DNA of 64,000 nucleotides from contig CM076660.1 of assembly GCA_038496675.1 (NCBI GenBank), positions 15,508,730 to 15,572,729 of the forward strand, given 5' to 3'. The stretch is from Rachycentron canadum (lineage: Eukaryota > Chordata > Actinopteri > Carangiformes > Rachycentridae). Positions within the stretch are counted from its first letter, which is position 1. Each line of letters begins with the position of its first letter. Below are positions 25,503 through 36,175 of the stretch, in pieces. A model generated the notes under the pieces. That model made no database searches and was not told the origin of the DNA. It saw only the letters and a list, made by a program, of their open reading frames with translations. Position numbers and translations under genes: made by a program.

Positions 25503-28251
25503 AAACTAATATTGCTGGGACCTTAATCTGTTTACACACAGACTGCGTGTACTGTCACTTTATGGGGACTTATGGTCCTGGTTCCAACAGCAAAAGGTTA
25601 AGTTAAGGTTAGGTTAAGGTTAAGGCAGTAGTTATGGTAAAGGTTAGAGTTAGGGTTAAAGTGGGTTGGTTTAGAGGGTTTGGGTCTCCAAAAAAAACAA
25701 TGTAAGTCCCCCAACTGTGTGTGCATGTGTGTGCAGGTGCACATGTGTGCTTTGCTCTTTGCTCTTTGTTTTGTCAGTCTCTCTTGTGTCTGATCTAAAT
25801 AATTGTCACAGACAAAGACGAAACCTGAAGGATTTATTTTGATTGACTCTGTCTTGAATCTTTTTCAGTCCACATAGCAACACAAATGTATACTTTATAT
25901 CCAATACTGCTGACTGACCTACCTCTTACGTACAAATCATTATTATGAAACTGTGGACCATATCTGCATGGTTGCAGGTTGATCCCCTCATCAGTTCTTG
26001 TTAGTGTGTCATTGTGCATGCTCACTCCAGGTAAGGACAGCTATATGCTTCAAATATGCTTAAATATATCTCAATGCAAATAATTAATTGTAAACTGCAA
26101 ATAAGTATAATAATAATATGTAATTATTGTAAAAAAAAAAAAAGAGACTAGTTATATACAGGACGTACAATCCTATAGTTGGAAATACAAAGCAAAGAGT
26201 TCACAATCAAAGAATGTTGATACATGGATTATTATTATATACAGGTTTTAGGCTTTCTAATATATTGTTTCTTATTGTCGTGAATAAAAGCAGTAATTCA
26301 AACCATGAACAATGACATTTGTTTCTGTACTCAACATGATCACCTCTTTTAAATTGAGCATCCCGATTCTTGTGACAGTGCCCTCTTCAGGGAAATCTGA
26401 ACGACATTTACTGTGCAAGCTTCAGATTGACTCTCAAACTGACTGATTATGTAACAGTGCTGGGGAAAATAGCCCACCTACAGTTACTGCTGACTGACTG
26501 ATCACCAGCAAAAAATGGTATGGGCATAAAAAAAACTGAACAGTTCTGCATGGGTGTGGGCCCTGCGTCACCATGCTGACACTACAGGGCAGTGTTTCTA
26601 GCCGTGTGTTGGTCTTTGGTCAATGCCATGACAAACTTAGCATCTTAAGTGTGACCGTGGCTGGAAGTCCCAGTGGGATGACGGGGAGGGGTAGGGCGGG
26701 TGGACACAGGCCTCGTCCCCCTCCTTCATCACACCCAGACATGAGTGTAGGACAGCAGGTCACTGAGAGCACTGGCTGTAATCTCTGACCGCTTCTCATC
26801 GGAAGTATGAAAGAGAAGCACAGCATCAAGTGATATACAGTGTTAGAAAAATCAATGCCTGTCATGCCATCGTTTTATGAATGGCCAAGGTCAGTTTCTA
26901 GGTTTCAGCTTAGTAGTGGACAGGGATTTCAATAAACTAGAGAATGACTCTGACTATAGCGTCTAACAGGGGTTCAGAGGAACAGCTGTCAGAAATCTTC
27001 AGATGTAGTATTATGTATGAAAGTCCATCACTGTTATATCCATACTGTCAAATGTCCAAAACCCTGCTGATTTGTGCACAATGCCATTAATGTCACAAGA
27101 TACCACTGGTTAAAGGGATACTCCACTGATTCAGTATTGTATTTCCATAAAAGTTGGAAGACTTACAAGTGACAGATGGTCAAAATCGATGCAATCGAGG
27201 CTGATGCAGCACTTTTATGTTTTAAATTTGTTATAAATCTCCAAAGCCAAGTCAAGATAACCTGGATTACATCACTATGACATAGTCAGGGTTATTTTCT
27301 TAGTTTTTAAGAAGCAGCATTTAACTCAAAAGGTGACTCTTTAAGCAGCTCCTCTTTAAATTCTATTTAGTAATTGGTTTTGCACCCAGTAGAAACTATC
27401 ACTAAATGAATCATTATATTCTTCTGCCTCTTCTTTATATAAATCTGTTGTCCTTCCAGGCGTCTGTGGAAGCTAAAATCTCCGGTGACTGTGATTTCTG
27501 TTTTCCTTTCTCTTTCTCTGAAGGATCGACCTTCCTCCGACACACAAGCCACCTCCTCCCTACTGCGAGAGCGCACCGGCTGTTCCTTTGGGTGTCCACG
27601 CATCACAAGTGGCCTGGCTCTGTCAGGTAAACCCCCCACCACCCATCCCCCACCCCCACACCCTGTATCAGTATATTTAGGTGTATCTGAATCATCATGT
27701 ACTTGTCTCGCCAATGCAAACATGAACACTTGGTAAACTAATGAGGACTGAGTCACAACAGGAAGTAATAACAACATAAAGGCCGATGTCATCAGTTTTT
27801 ATTAAGTACAAGGCCTAATGGCTGCACTCATTTAAAATGTAAGGTAGTTTAAATTTTAATTTGTGTTCTCAGTTCAACCCAAGCTTTCATCAGCCTGAAC
27901 CTTTTTTCAGGAAGAAGAAAGAAGCTTGAAATAAAAAACTGCGCCTGTTTCTTCTCACTCTTCTCACTCATAAGAAGATACGGCTATCTTCATGTTCTGT
28001 GACATGAAGAGCAGCAGCTGGATGTGAACGATTTCACTTTTGTGTTAATGGATTTTTTTTTTTTTTTTCACCTGCAGACTCGCAGGGCAGAGCGCAGGTA
28101 CGAGCTGACTGACGGCCAGCACCCACCCAAAACAAGGCCCGGGCCTCCAGGAACACAAGGCCCCTGCCAGCAGCTGTCCCGCCTCGAGTGGGTGTGTCAT
28201 CAGAGCGGGACAGACCGGGTGTACATCAACCACCGTGAACATTATGTGTGA
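3559..28251 (+). CDS. nectin3: Nectin-3-like adhesion protein, alternative distal isoform (472 aa, 8 exons)
   Basis: The first five exons are shared with the alpha form (to 13537, phase 1). They can join instead to 24953-25097, then 27524-27626 and 28078-28251, again all GT-AG and in phase. The distal set supplies a different juxtamembrane piece (DQSQAERSNS), a separate membrane helix at about residues 342-367 (hydrophobic run from AVAGAVMG to IVILTA) and a proline-rich tail (DKVIDLPPTHKPPPPY). It ends VYINHREHYV and then stop. EHYV fits the E-x-Y-V afadin-ligand pattern just as EWYV does. The extracellular part is unchanged, so the switch alters only stalk, membrane helix and cytoplasmic tail. 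Joining is inferred from phase and splice consensus, not from a transcript. Confidence 0.8.
3638..10136 (+). other. Intron 1 of the nectin-3-like gene
   Basis: Large first intron between the signal-peptide exon (donor gtgagt) and the V-domain exon. It is AT-rich, and I see no coding exon, RNA gene or clear mobile element in it. Large first introns are usual for vertebrate nectins and often carry enhancers, but I cannot point to one here. Confidence 0.55.
10517..10585. repeat. (TA)n microsatellite beside the V-domain exon donor
   Basis: About 69 bases of uninterrupted AT dinucleotide start only 32 bases after the splice donor at 10485. A second short (AT) tract lies at about 10609-10621 after a CT-rich spacer. 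Confidence 0.95.
11467..13093 (+). other. Nectin intron 3
   Basis: Intron between the second and third Ig-domain exons. It is AT-rich. Short reading frames on both strands near 11968-12613 show no domain and no usable splice partners, so I treat them as chance. Confidence 0.5.
13538..16641 (+). other. Nectin intron before the alpha terminal exon
   Basis: Intron containing the inverted-terminal-repeat element at 15926-16336 and a short AT repeat near 15820-15870. The 50 bases before the acceptor at 16641 are strongly pyrimidine-rich, as expected for a used 3' splice site. Confidence 0.55.
15926..16336. mobile_element. MITE-like element with imperfect terminal inverted repeats
   Basis: The left end starts TGTCCCAATTC and continues through CATCCTTCAG at 15926-15954. 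The right end at 16312-16336 reads CTGAAGGAG, then CCTTTGAAATGGGACA. The reverse complement of the right end matches the left with a few mismatches and small gaps. The interior has no coding capacity. A short element of about 410 bp with such ends resembles the non-autonomous DNA transposons common in teleost introns. I could not define a target-site duplication. Confidence 0.6.
21425..22018 (-). other. 197-codon ATG-started reading frame of unknown status inside the nectin intron
   Basis: A continuous ATG-to-stop frame of 197 codons runs antisense to the nectin intron. The predicted product (starting MSAQMKTFRG) has no membrane segment, repeat or domain that I recognise. It is rich in Ser, Gly, Arg and Pro, as in chance translations of GC-richer DNA. 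The underlying DNA is less AT-rich than its surroundings and could equally be a conserved non-coding element. I do not call it a gene. Confidence 0.2.
22641..22702. repeat. (TCTG)n(TG)n microsatellite
   Basis: Four TCTG units pass into an uninterrupted run of TG dinucleotides ending at 22702. Confidence 0.95.
25435..25501. repeat. (GT)n microsatellite
   Basis: An uninterrupted GT dinucleotide tract of about 66 bases inside the intron after the distal nectin membrane exon. It forms the left flank of the telomere-like block at 25553-25715. Confidence 0.95.
25553..25715. repeat. Telomere-like GGTTA repeat block with inverted ends
   Basis: Degenerate GGTTA/GTTAGG units (for example TTAAGGTTAGG and GTTAGGGTTA) fill about 25594-25660. 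The block opens with TATGGGGACTTA near 25560 and closes with TAAGTCCCC near 25702, an inverted pair. GT-rich DNA lies on both sides. This arrangement recurs in fish genomes as an interspersed repeat and does not indicate a chromosome end. Confidence 0.6.
27113..27345. repeat. Candidate degenerate fish interspersed repeat
   Basis: The segment starts AAAGGGATACTCCACTGATT, a string I recognise as the opening of a repeat common in teleost introns, and runs into a segment with CTCCAAAGCC and CATCACTATGACAT. No clear terminal repeats are visible, so the limits are approximate. Confidence 0.35.
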
Positions 28252-31200
28252 CAGGCATCCTGAACACAGTCCACCAAGCAGCTGGCAGTTGTCCACTCTG
28301 TCACCTGATTCACTGAGACATCAAGGGCAACGTCTCTCTACAGGCAGTTTTTACACATTTTCATTATCTTTTACTCAATATTGTAAAATATTTTTGGTCT
28401 TAAAGGAATAGTTAAACATTATTAGAGAAATATATTCATCTACTTCCTTGATGAGAGATAAAAGAGAAGATTAATCTGATGTCTGACTGTGAAATATGAA
28501 GCCGCAGCCAGCAGCTGGTTAGCTTAGCACAAGCATTATTCTGGCTCTGTCCAGTGATAAAAAAATAAAAACAAAATTTAGACCTACCAGCACGTCTAAA
28601 GTCTTTGCTGGTTATGTGGATGGTTAAATTGATGTTTATTCCCTTCTGTTTTTGTACAGATTAAACAAATGAACTATAGCTAGCCCTGTATGCTAAGCTA
28701 AGATAACTAGCTGCTTGCTGCAGCTAATGTTATTTACAAGCATGACATCATCTCATCTAAGTCTCTGCAAAAAAGCAAAAGGGACTGACATTTCTCAAAA
28801 TGTGAAAATATTCCTTAATTCTTTTTTAACTTTCTTATTTTTTTTTTTTTAAATATTCTGTATTTAGCAGTATTCATTGTTTCTAATCTCATAGGATACA
28901 AAGATGAGGCTTTAGAAGTCACATGACCAACAGAGCAACACTGGCATTAGGGTCATAGTTGTCTACCAAACTTTACCCGCTATTTCCCTTTTTCCCCTGT
29001 CAGAGAGGGTACCTCCAAGCATGAATCTGAGACTCTGTTTTCTCAGGCATATCACCAGACCAAACCCCATCAGATCCAAACTGCTGAGGTCCACTGAGAC
29101 CAAATGTACTAACTGCAACATGGACCATGAAGGGATTAATTAAGGTATTTCTGTCCCAGGTCTGTGCTTTTCTGTTGTTATGTTACACTATGCTTTTTTG
29201 GCAGTGGAAACTGTAGATTTGTAAATGTGTAAATGTAGCCTCTGTGCCAGTATAATTATGGAGTGTCATAATCTACTAATCAGGGAAACAATAATGTGAG
29301 ACATAACTGATGTCATTGTTTTTTATAGTTTTATAGTGGCTCCTGTAAAACCCACTGTGTCTACTTTTACAGGGAAAATCTGGAGAATTAATAAGTGCCA
29401 TTTTGAGGGTATTGCCTTTAAATATATAGTATGCTGTAGTGCTCACTTCTCCAGTGTGATTAGGTAGTCCTGAGGTGTTTGTCGTGTTGGGTTTATGTAG
29501 ATTGCCAATGTCTGTAAGAGGCCTTACAAAGAAAAGCCATCATCTCTCCCTGACTCTGAAACATCACAAAATCACATGCAAAGAATAACAAAAGAAACAT
29601 AAAGACAGAAACAGAATCTTCTAAACTGCAGTCTAAAATCAGATAATGCTACACGAGGGTGTTCAATAACCCACGGAAAGTAAACAGTCAAAGAGATGGA
29701 AGCTCTGAGTCACCACATGTGGAAACAAGAGAAGAAGTCCTTGAAGATTTGAGAGATAGTTTGAATTGATGTGTGCAGGGTTTTACAGAAAAATTCATCT
29801 CAAGGTCACAGTCACATTGCATCCACTGTAATTTTCACAACAGGGAGAAAACAGTTGTTACCAGAAACATTTAGTGTATATGAAGCCGTGTTTGTGTTGG
29901 AGGAGCCAACACGTATTGACATCACAGTGATGGTGAGAATGTTTGTCAGGATTCATTTATTGCTTCAGATCAGTCGATACACTGGGCTTCTCCGGTTACT
30001 TTCTTAAGATGTGTTGCAGCTGACACTTTCCGAGAGTGACACCTAGTGGCCAGATATGTCAGTGCAACACCCAGTGGTATGTGTTTTATCACCCATCACT
30101 AATATTCTTTAGATGAAGTGTGACCCATGGCTGCTCTGTGTTGATGGGAGGTTTAGGGTGGAAGGACTGTGTCGTTTCAATCACCCCACCAAAAATCTGA
30201 CCAGTAAATATTGCTATGTAGTTCTAATTCTAACATAACTGCATATTGTATTTAAAAACATTTATAACATAAATGTAAAGACAATAAATATAGATGTCTT
30301 TCCAGCTATAGAATAAGTATAGTCATACTGACTCATCCTGACAGTGTCCTGGGTGACATTTTTCCATGTTGTCATATTTGTCTCTTTAAATTATTTTACA
30401 CTGTTTTTCCGAATTCAAATATTAGCCAAGGGATTATTTAGCTTTATGAAATTTAACTTTGGCTACACTGATTTATGCAATTTAAGAGTAATAGACCCTT
30501 TTCACACAAGACATTTTGATATCACAGTAGAAAAACTGTTCTCACATCATTGTTGATGAAGTTAACACAGGTAACAGATGGCAGCACGATCATCATTTAC
30601 TTTGGGAGAACACAACAAACTCACTTTCATTTCTGGAAATATTTTTTTTATTGGGGAGCAACATAAGAAAAGGAAAAAACAATAAAAAATAAGAAATACC
30701 TATAGAAATAAGACAACTGAAAAAGGTAATTATAACAGACCTTTTTTTTTAAAAAACCACAATTATACTCTTAGTTTGTTGCACATTTGATGATTGTATT
30801 AAGATCACAAAGATGCCACCTTCACTACAGCAGCCGAACCATTGGCAGTAAAACCGATATTGCACTGATACTAATATTGCTTTTAAAGGGTGATCTGGCA
30901 CTACGTTAAGCTGCTGCCTCGATGCATCGTTAAAGGGTCAGTTCACCTAAAATGCACACAGAGAAGTAGTGATGCAGATAGTTTTGGTTTAATGTTCCTG
31001 GTTTTATAAATCCATTTGCTGTCAACCTTATAGAGAGGAGGTGGATAAGATTTTGTCTGTGGCGTTGACAGCTTTTAAAATGTACACAATTCAACAGCAA
31101 TGTCTTTAATCAAAAACTGTTTCTCTGGATAATCTATAGTCAGCAGTTTTCACACAGAACATTTCTACCTAAATATAGTCCTAAAGTCCAAATAAAAACT

Positions 31201-33362
31201 GTCTGTACAACTTCATTTAGGTGCATTGACCCTTTTATTTTTTAATCATATACTGAAACTATTAAAGGTCTCTTTGTGCTATTAGTTGGGATCATAATGT
31301 GAAATCACAGTAAAATCTAAATCTCATTAAGACATGTTAGTACAAGTGCAGCTTCTTTTTAAGTTAAGCAACACACGGTCACTGACGATAATCTGACATG
31401 CTAACAGCTGCACTGAAATAACTTCTTACAGTTTACTGGCTCAGGTTTGGCAGCTAAAACCATACAGTTTGTAGATTAAAGGAAAATTTCACCCAATATT
31501 GAAACTTATCTTATCTATTCAGTCTATAGTGTCATTTAAACATCTGAATCCTTGCCTAAGTTGGTATAAATCCAGCCCTCATCTGTCTGTAGTTGTTTGT
31601 TGGTCTTTCAGCTGATGTCACAGTTTGCATTGAAGATAATTTATCAACTGGAGAGTGGAGAGAAATCAAGTGTCCACATAGTCATTAGTAAGTTAGAGGA
31701 ACAAGTGCAACTCTCCACACCAGGCCACAATCGACTGTCAAGAGTTACAGTAAAGACAACTTATGAAGAGGTTCTCACATTGTTTGGTTGATTTGGAAAA
31801 TGTTGATGTGTAGGAAAAAGCTGTTTTGGTAATAGATTGTTATGTTATGGATTGACAAGAAAACTGAAAAGAGATTATTTCAGTTCACATAATTTTCTTG
31901 ATGTATTATTCCTTTTTAGGTTGTGGAGCCTTTCCAGGATAACTGACACTATCAGAAGAAATTTAATGGCTTCCCTAATGTGAATATTTCTGTGTTTAGC
32001 ACCGACCTTCATCTCCTTGTCAAACTGCCCCTCTAGCACTTTTCTCTTCTCAAGCTGTCAGATGTTGACGTTGCTTAATTGGTTAGTTTGTTTTTGGAAG
32101 ATGAGTCTATTGACCCAGATGTTTGTCTCAATCTGGCTTTTAGTTTAATGTCTGATGTTGATAATGAGTATTTTATAAATGGTAGAAAATCTGTAGATTT
32201 TAGTTTTTCCTATTGAAATGTCCTCTGATGGCAGTTAATGGTGCAGCTCGTTCACACACGTTTGCAGCCAAAGCAGGGTAGAGGTGGTGTGTCCTCAATG
32301 AGACAGTGATGGTTATGTAGTTAAACATAGTTATATAAGACTCAACCTAAAGGTAAAAGATAACAACAATTGTAGGAGATCATAACAATACACTTGTTGC
32401 ATTTCATGTGCCTGAAAGAGCAACTGGAGAAATAAGAGAGAAACACATCCTGGCAGTCTTAAAGGACTTGATGTATTATGTAATAAAATGGTTCTCTCAT
32501 AGTGACAAACTCTGCAGTATGACTCAGCTCTACTGAGCATTTTAGCATCTTTTAGCTCATTATTTTAGTTTTCTGGTGCAGAAATTGACTGTTTTGTCTC
32601 TTAAAGCTTTGTTTTTGGCCACAGGAGGCAGCTGTTACCTGCTGTTACCTGCAAAATAAAAAGCTGCTGCCATCAGTGGCAAAAAGCAACATATTTTTGT
32701 GCTGTTAAAGATTTTAAATTCAGTTGGAGTAAGTGCAGGGCAGCTGAGGTTCCTGTTTTTTTCATACACTTTGTATCTTTAATTACTAAACTGCTCCAAG
32801 AGCAGCAGGAAGTCACTGTTTTCACCTTATTAAATGCAATTTGCATGAAGAGCGTTGGACAGCAGGTCTCATGACGGCTGTAAGCAGTTGCTGCCTAAAA
32901 AGCTTTTGCTAGTACTTCAACAGCAAGTACAAAACTCTTCATTTTAATTAACGGCAGGTGATGTCCATGTCAGCTTTATCCTATTCAACTAAAATGATAG
33001 ATATAATAATGAAAGTGGTAATGCTTCATTGTGATATGAATAATTCTGCAGTAATATTTTAAAAAAAGTGTTATTCTGCTATGTCTCTGGAGTATGACTG
33101 TGTGAACTGGTTATACTAAACACTGCCAGCAAAGCATCTCTGTAAATAAAATTCCTCTCCTCATACACTTCCCCTTCCTGTCCTTGAGTGAATGGCAGCT
33201 TTGTTTCAGCTGTCAGGATCAATTAAACCTTGCTCCCATAAACAAACATGGTGGTTCAGAAATGGAAGAGAGCTGCTCCTCCAGCGGCCCCACAGAGGAT
33301 GTACCATTCCAACATTTTCCAAATCCCAAATCCTTGGTACTTTCAACATGTGACAAAACAAG
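28252..33362. other. Tail-to-tail intergenic region between the nectin and reticulon genes
   Basis: Holds the 3'UTR of the distal nectin transcript, the fold-back element at 28405-28814 and fish-type repeat fragments near 30932-31010 (AAAGGGTCAGTTCACC) and 31476-31500. Possible polyadenylation signals are AATAAA near 30283 on the plus strand and the complement TTTATT near 30648 for the minus-strand reticulon. No coding exon is supported. Confidence 0.45.
28405..28814. mobile_element. Fold-back (long inverted repeat) fish element
   Basis: The element begins GGAATAG and ends ATATTCC. The left arm contains AGCCAGCAGCTGGTTAGCTT near 28506-28526. The right arm carries its diverged inverse, GCTAAGCTAAGATAACTAG, near 28692-28712. 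The outer arms (left GAGAAATATATTC, right CATTTCTCAAAATG) also pair imperfectly. I recognise this as a decayed copy of a teleost repeat with very long terminal inverted repeats. It has no coding capacity. Confidence 0.65.
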
Positions 33363-36175
33363 TTATTTTGACTTGGCTTTCTGTTTGGAGGCAGCTGCAG
33401 GCGCAGGTTTTGGGGCAGGGGCAGGGGCAGGGGCAGGGGCAGTAGATGGTCTCACTAAATTATGCACACTGAGGCACCTGCAACAAAACAGGGTCATCAC
33501 ATTACATGAATGATAGCATGATATTAAGAGCACATAAAATACCACTGTGTGAAGAACAGGCTGCTTACATGTTGTTGATTTTCTTTACAAAAGTTTTGGC
33601 CACTCTAGCCGTCCTCCTTATCCGCACCTGACCCAAAATAACAGACATGTCAGTAAAGTCAAAGCTTCTATACATGGATTTACTAAAAGTCATTTTTCTT
33701 ATTCTCTCCAAGAAAATAAATGTTGTGTCTCATGAGCTGCTCCAGTATGTCTTCTATGCTGTTTTGTGATTTTTTTTTGGCCATGGACTCACCTGCTGCT
33801 TTTTGTACAACAGTGGAATGGAGAAAACAGCGATCACGGCTGTAAAACAAGTACAAAGGAGATTGGTTTGCATTGATTCTACCTAAAATTTAAAAACAGT
33901 ATTTAAATGACAAGAAAAAAAAAAAAAATTCAGAGCCCTAGAGGGCTTTGGATGCAGGATGTGTGAAAAGGTTCTTCAGGGTGAGAAAGGGGTGGATGGA
34001 TGGAAGCACAAAACATCCGACTTTGGCCACACGAGGATGTCATGAATAAGTAACTGTGAGAAACAAGGATGGATCATTTCAACTCACCAGTTATGACCAG
34101 AGTCAGTCCATTGGTTAGGATGCCCACATAGGTCAACAAGTACATCAGCACAACAAACTGGGAGAAAGAGCAGAGAAAGGATGTGATTTAACTATTGCTA
34201 ATGGTTATTACTTGCTTTTCTTACAATTAAATCAGCAAATGTCTTGGTTTTCTACCATTCAGATAATTTTTAGATTCAGTTCCCAGGTTTCATCTTGGAG
34301 GTTGCTGTTCATACATTAACTTGGCATTTTTCAATCTTTATTATATCATCACACTCAGACCTTAATAGAGTCGATCATGCTGTCGATGAAAAGGAGGCGT
34401 TTGATCTCTGTGACTGCAAATGCAATCAGCAGCACCACCTCCTCTACCAGCATCACTGTGTCCTTATCTGTCAGAGAGCTGTCATAATCCAGATGTGACC
34501 TGCAACCAGATACACAAACACGCTCAGAAAAACAACTAGCTATATACTGTATGTACATTTCCAAAAGTGAATTCTGACGTGAAACAAGTGAAATCGGAAT
34601 TTGGCCCAAAAGTGCAACAAGATTGAAAGCTTTAGAGCAGCGCAGGAGCCTCAGTTGACAGACTCACTGGAAGGGGTGCAGCCCGGGGTTCCAGCGCAGC
34701 AGCTCCAGCAGCTTATAGTAGAGACGGAGAGGGAAGGTGACGCACATGACACCCAGACAGATGTGGGAGAGCACAGTGATGGCACTGAGCTGGAACATGC
34801 TGGCCAGACCTATCACCAGCCCCGTAAACACCACACCGGTCTTCCTCATGTTCCGCCAGTACACCAGATCCACAACTGCAAAACAAGGTCAACACTTTGG
34901 TGGAAACAAGAAATCAGATGACTGGATGAGCGATGCACAGGGGGAAGTGAAGAAATGTGAACTTCATAAAGTCTTGATGAGTTAGATGAGGTACTTTGTT
35001 TTTAATAGATTTGTTAATCCAAGGTTTTTGATGCATCACCTGCCTCTGAAGCAGCTGTTTTACCTTGTGACAAGGCTTTGTGTAGCACTTACTAACATGA
35101 CAGAAGAGTGAAGAGACCTTCACTAAACTGAAATAATGATGAAAAAGCGAGTGTCACTGTCAGTAAAAATAAATTTGGATCATTTTTTAATTTGGATTCA
35201 TATCACTTTTCTAAAATTCTGCGACAGAGCTGTCATTTCAAAATACAGTGAGTAGATGTGGTTTCAGTCAAACTCAGATCATCTTCCTTTTATTGCAAAC
35301 AAACCTGCTGCTGCTGGAAATCTGACACATCCCTCCCTCTCTGACACAGAGGTTTTAGTTATATGAAAGGCAAAATGAAAAGGTATTTAAAAACAGTGAG
35401 AATAAGCTAGAGAAAGTATGGCAAAGAAAACATATCAACAAGTAACAATTAATACATCTCAGAATTAATATGTTTCTTCTAAATGCATAATAAATAAATA
35501 AATATACTGTGAGTCAGAGTAAGACATTAGATCTGCAAACACCAAAACATCAGATGAGCTTTGCAACACCAGTGTTAATGTCAGGATAATTATCTGATTA
35601 AAACAAATCCTTACACATAAACACAAACAAACAGTCATGCATTTACACACACAAACACAGTTAAACCAGCAGCCCCATTTCCATAACCAGGTTTCTAGAG
35701 AAGTGTAAATATTTTTCACATTTAATGGCAAATTTGGACGATTACTGACGGTCTACTTGTGCTCTTATACATATGTAGTCATTTTCCAAGTGTGGCATAA
35801 CCATAAACTGACTCTAATTCTAACTTTAATAATAAAAGAAAAATAAGGTCTGAGGAAATAGACCTGAAAATAAACCACTTCTCAGTTTTCTTCTCTTATG
35901 GGACAGTTTGGAGCCTTAAGAATGAAACAAACAACAGCATTCGAGCCTCTCATTTAGCTGAGTCTCGTTCTGCCCATCTGTCCAGCAAATGAAAGACATG
36001 CTGGGCTCAGTATTTGACTTGCCAACCTGTCTGTATTCACACCTGCACAGCACAAGGGAAAGATAAATTCTCTTTCTCTTCCACCTGACAGCTGAACTCT
36101 AACCAGTTCTCTGTTTGCTCTGATTCACTTTGCTTAAAGCTGCCATAGTTTGTTTTCCTTACGTTTGGTGGCCAT
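33363..36175 (-). CDS. rtn2: Reticulon, RTN2-C-like short isoform (216 aa, 7 exons)
   Basis: Exons, read on the minus strand: 36175-36163, 34875-34668, 34499-34361, 34157-34088, 33839-33793, 33627-33569, 33477-33363. The inner sizes 208, 139, 70, 47 and 59 are the reticulon-domain exon sizes. The 13-nt first coding exon gives MATK, joining to LVDLVYWRNMRKTGVVF; human RTN2-C starts MGSK and then VADLLYW. Two long hydrophobic hairpins (residues about 20-55 and 120-155) flank a hydrophilic loop; TYVG and NGLTLVI in the second hairpin are typical. Reticulons shape tubular endoplasmic reticulum. The end KAKSK keeps the KxKxx spacing of reticulon ER-retention tails. Between the second hairpin and the tail, the usual AQIDxYLGL helix is replaced by a basic stretch (RIRRTARVAKTF) and then an Ala-Pro repeat. 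Longer N-terminal isoforms were not found. RTN2 is favoured over other reticulons by GVVFTGL and synteny. Confidence 0.85.
33412..33441. repeat. GGGGCA hexamer repeat inside the last reticulon exon
   Basis: Five perfect GGGGCA units on the plus strand. On the coding (minus) strand they read GCC-CCT and encode an Ala-Pro repeat. The G runs (4 x 5, two-base loops) satisfy the classical G-quadruplex pattern on the template strand. Confidence 0.95.

Noticed and set aside
25594..25660. Interstitial telomere marking a chromosome fusion
   Set aside because: Units are degenerate, few, and bounded by inverted non-telomeric borders seen in a dispersed fish repeat.
27367..27792. 141-codon minus-strand frame
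   Set aside because: It overlaps the distal nectin exon at 27524-27626 in antisense and has no domain; the plus-strand exon has correct splice sites and phase.
33184..33513. 109-codon plus-strand frame with a Gly-Ala repeat
   Set aside because: The repeat is only the antisense reading of the Ala-Pro hexamer in the reticulon last exon.
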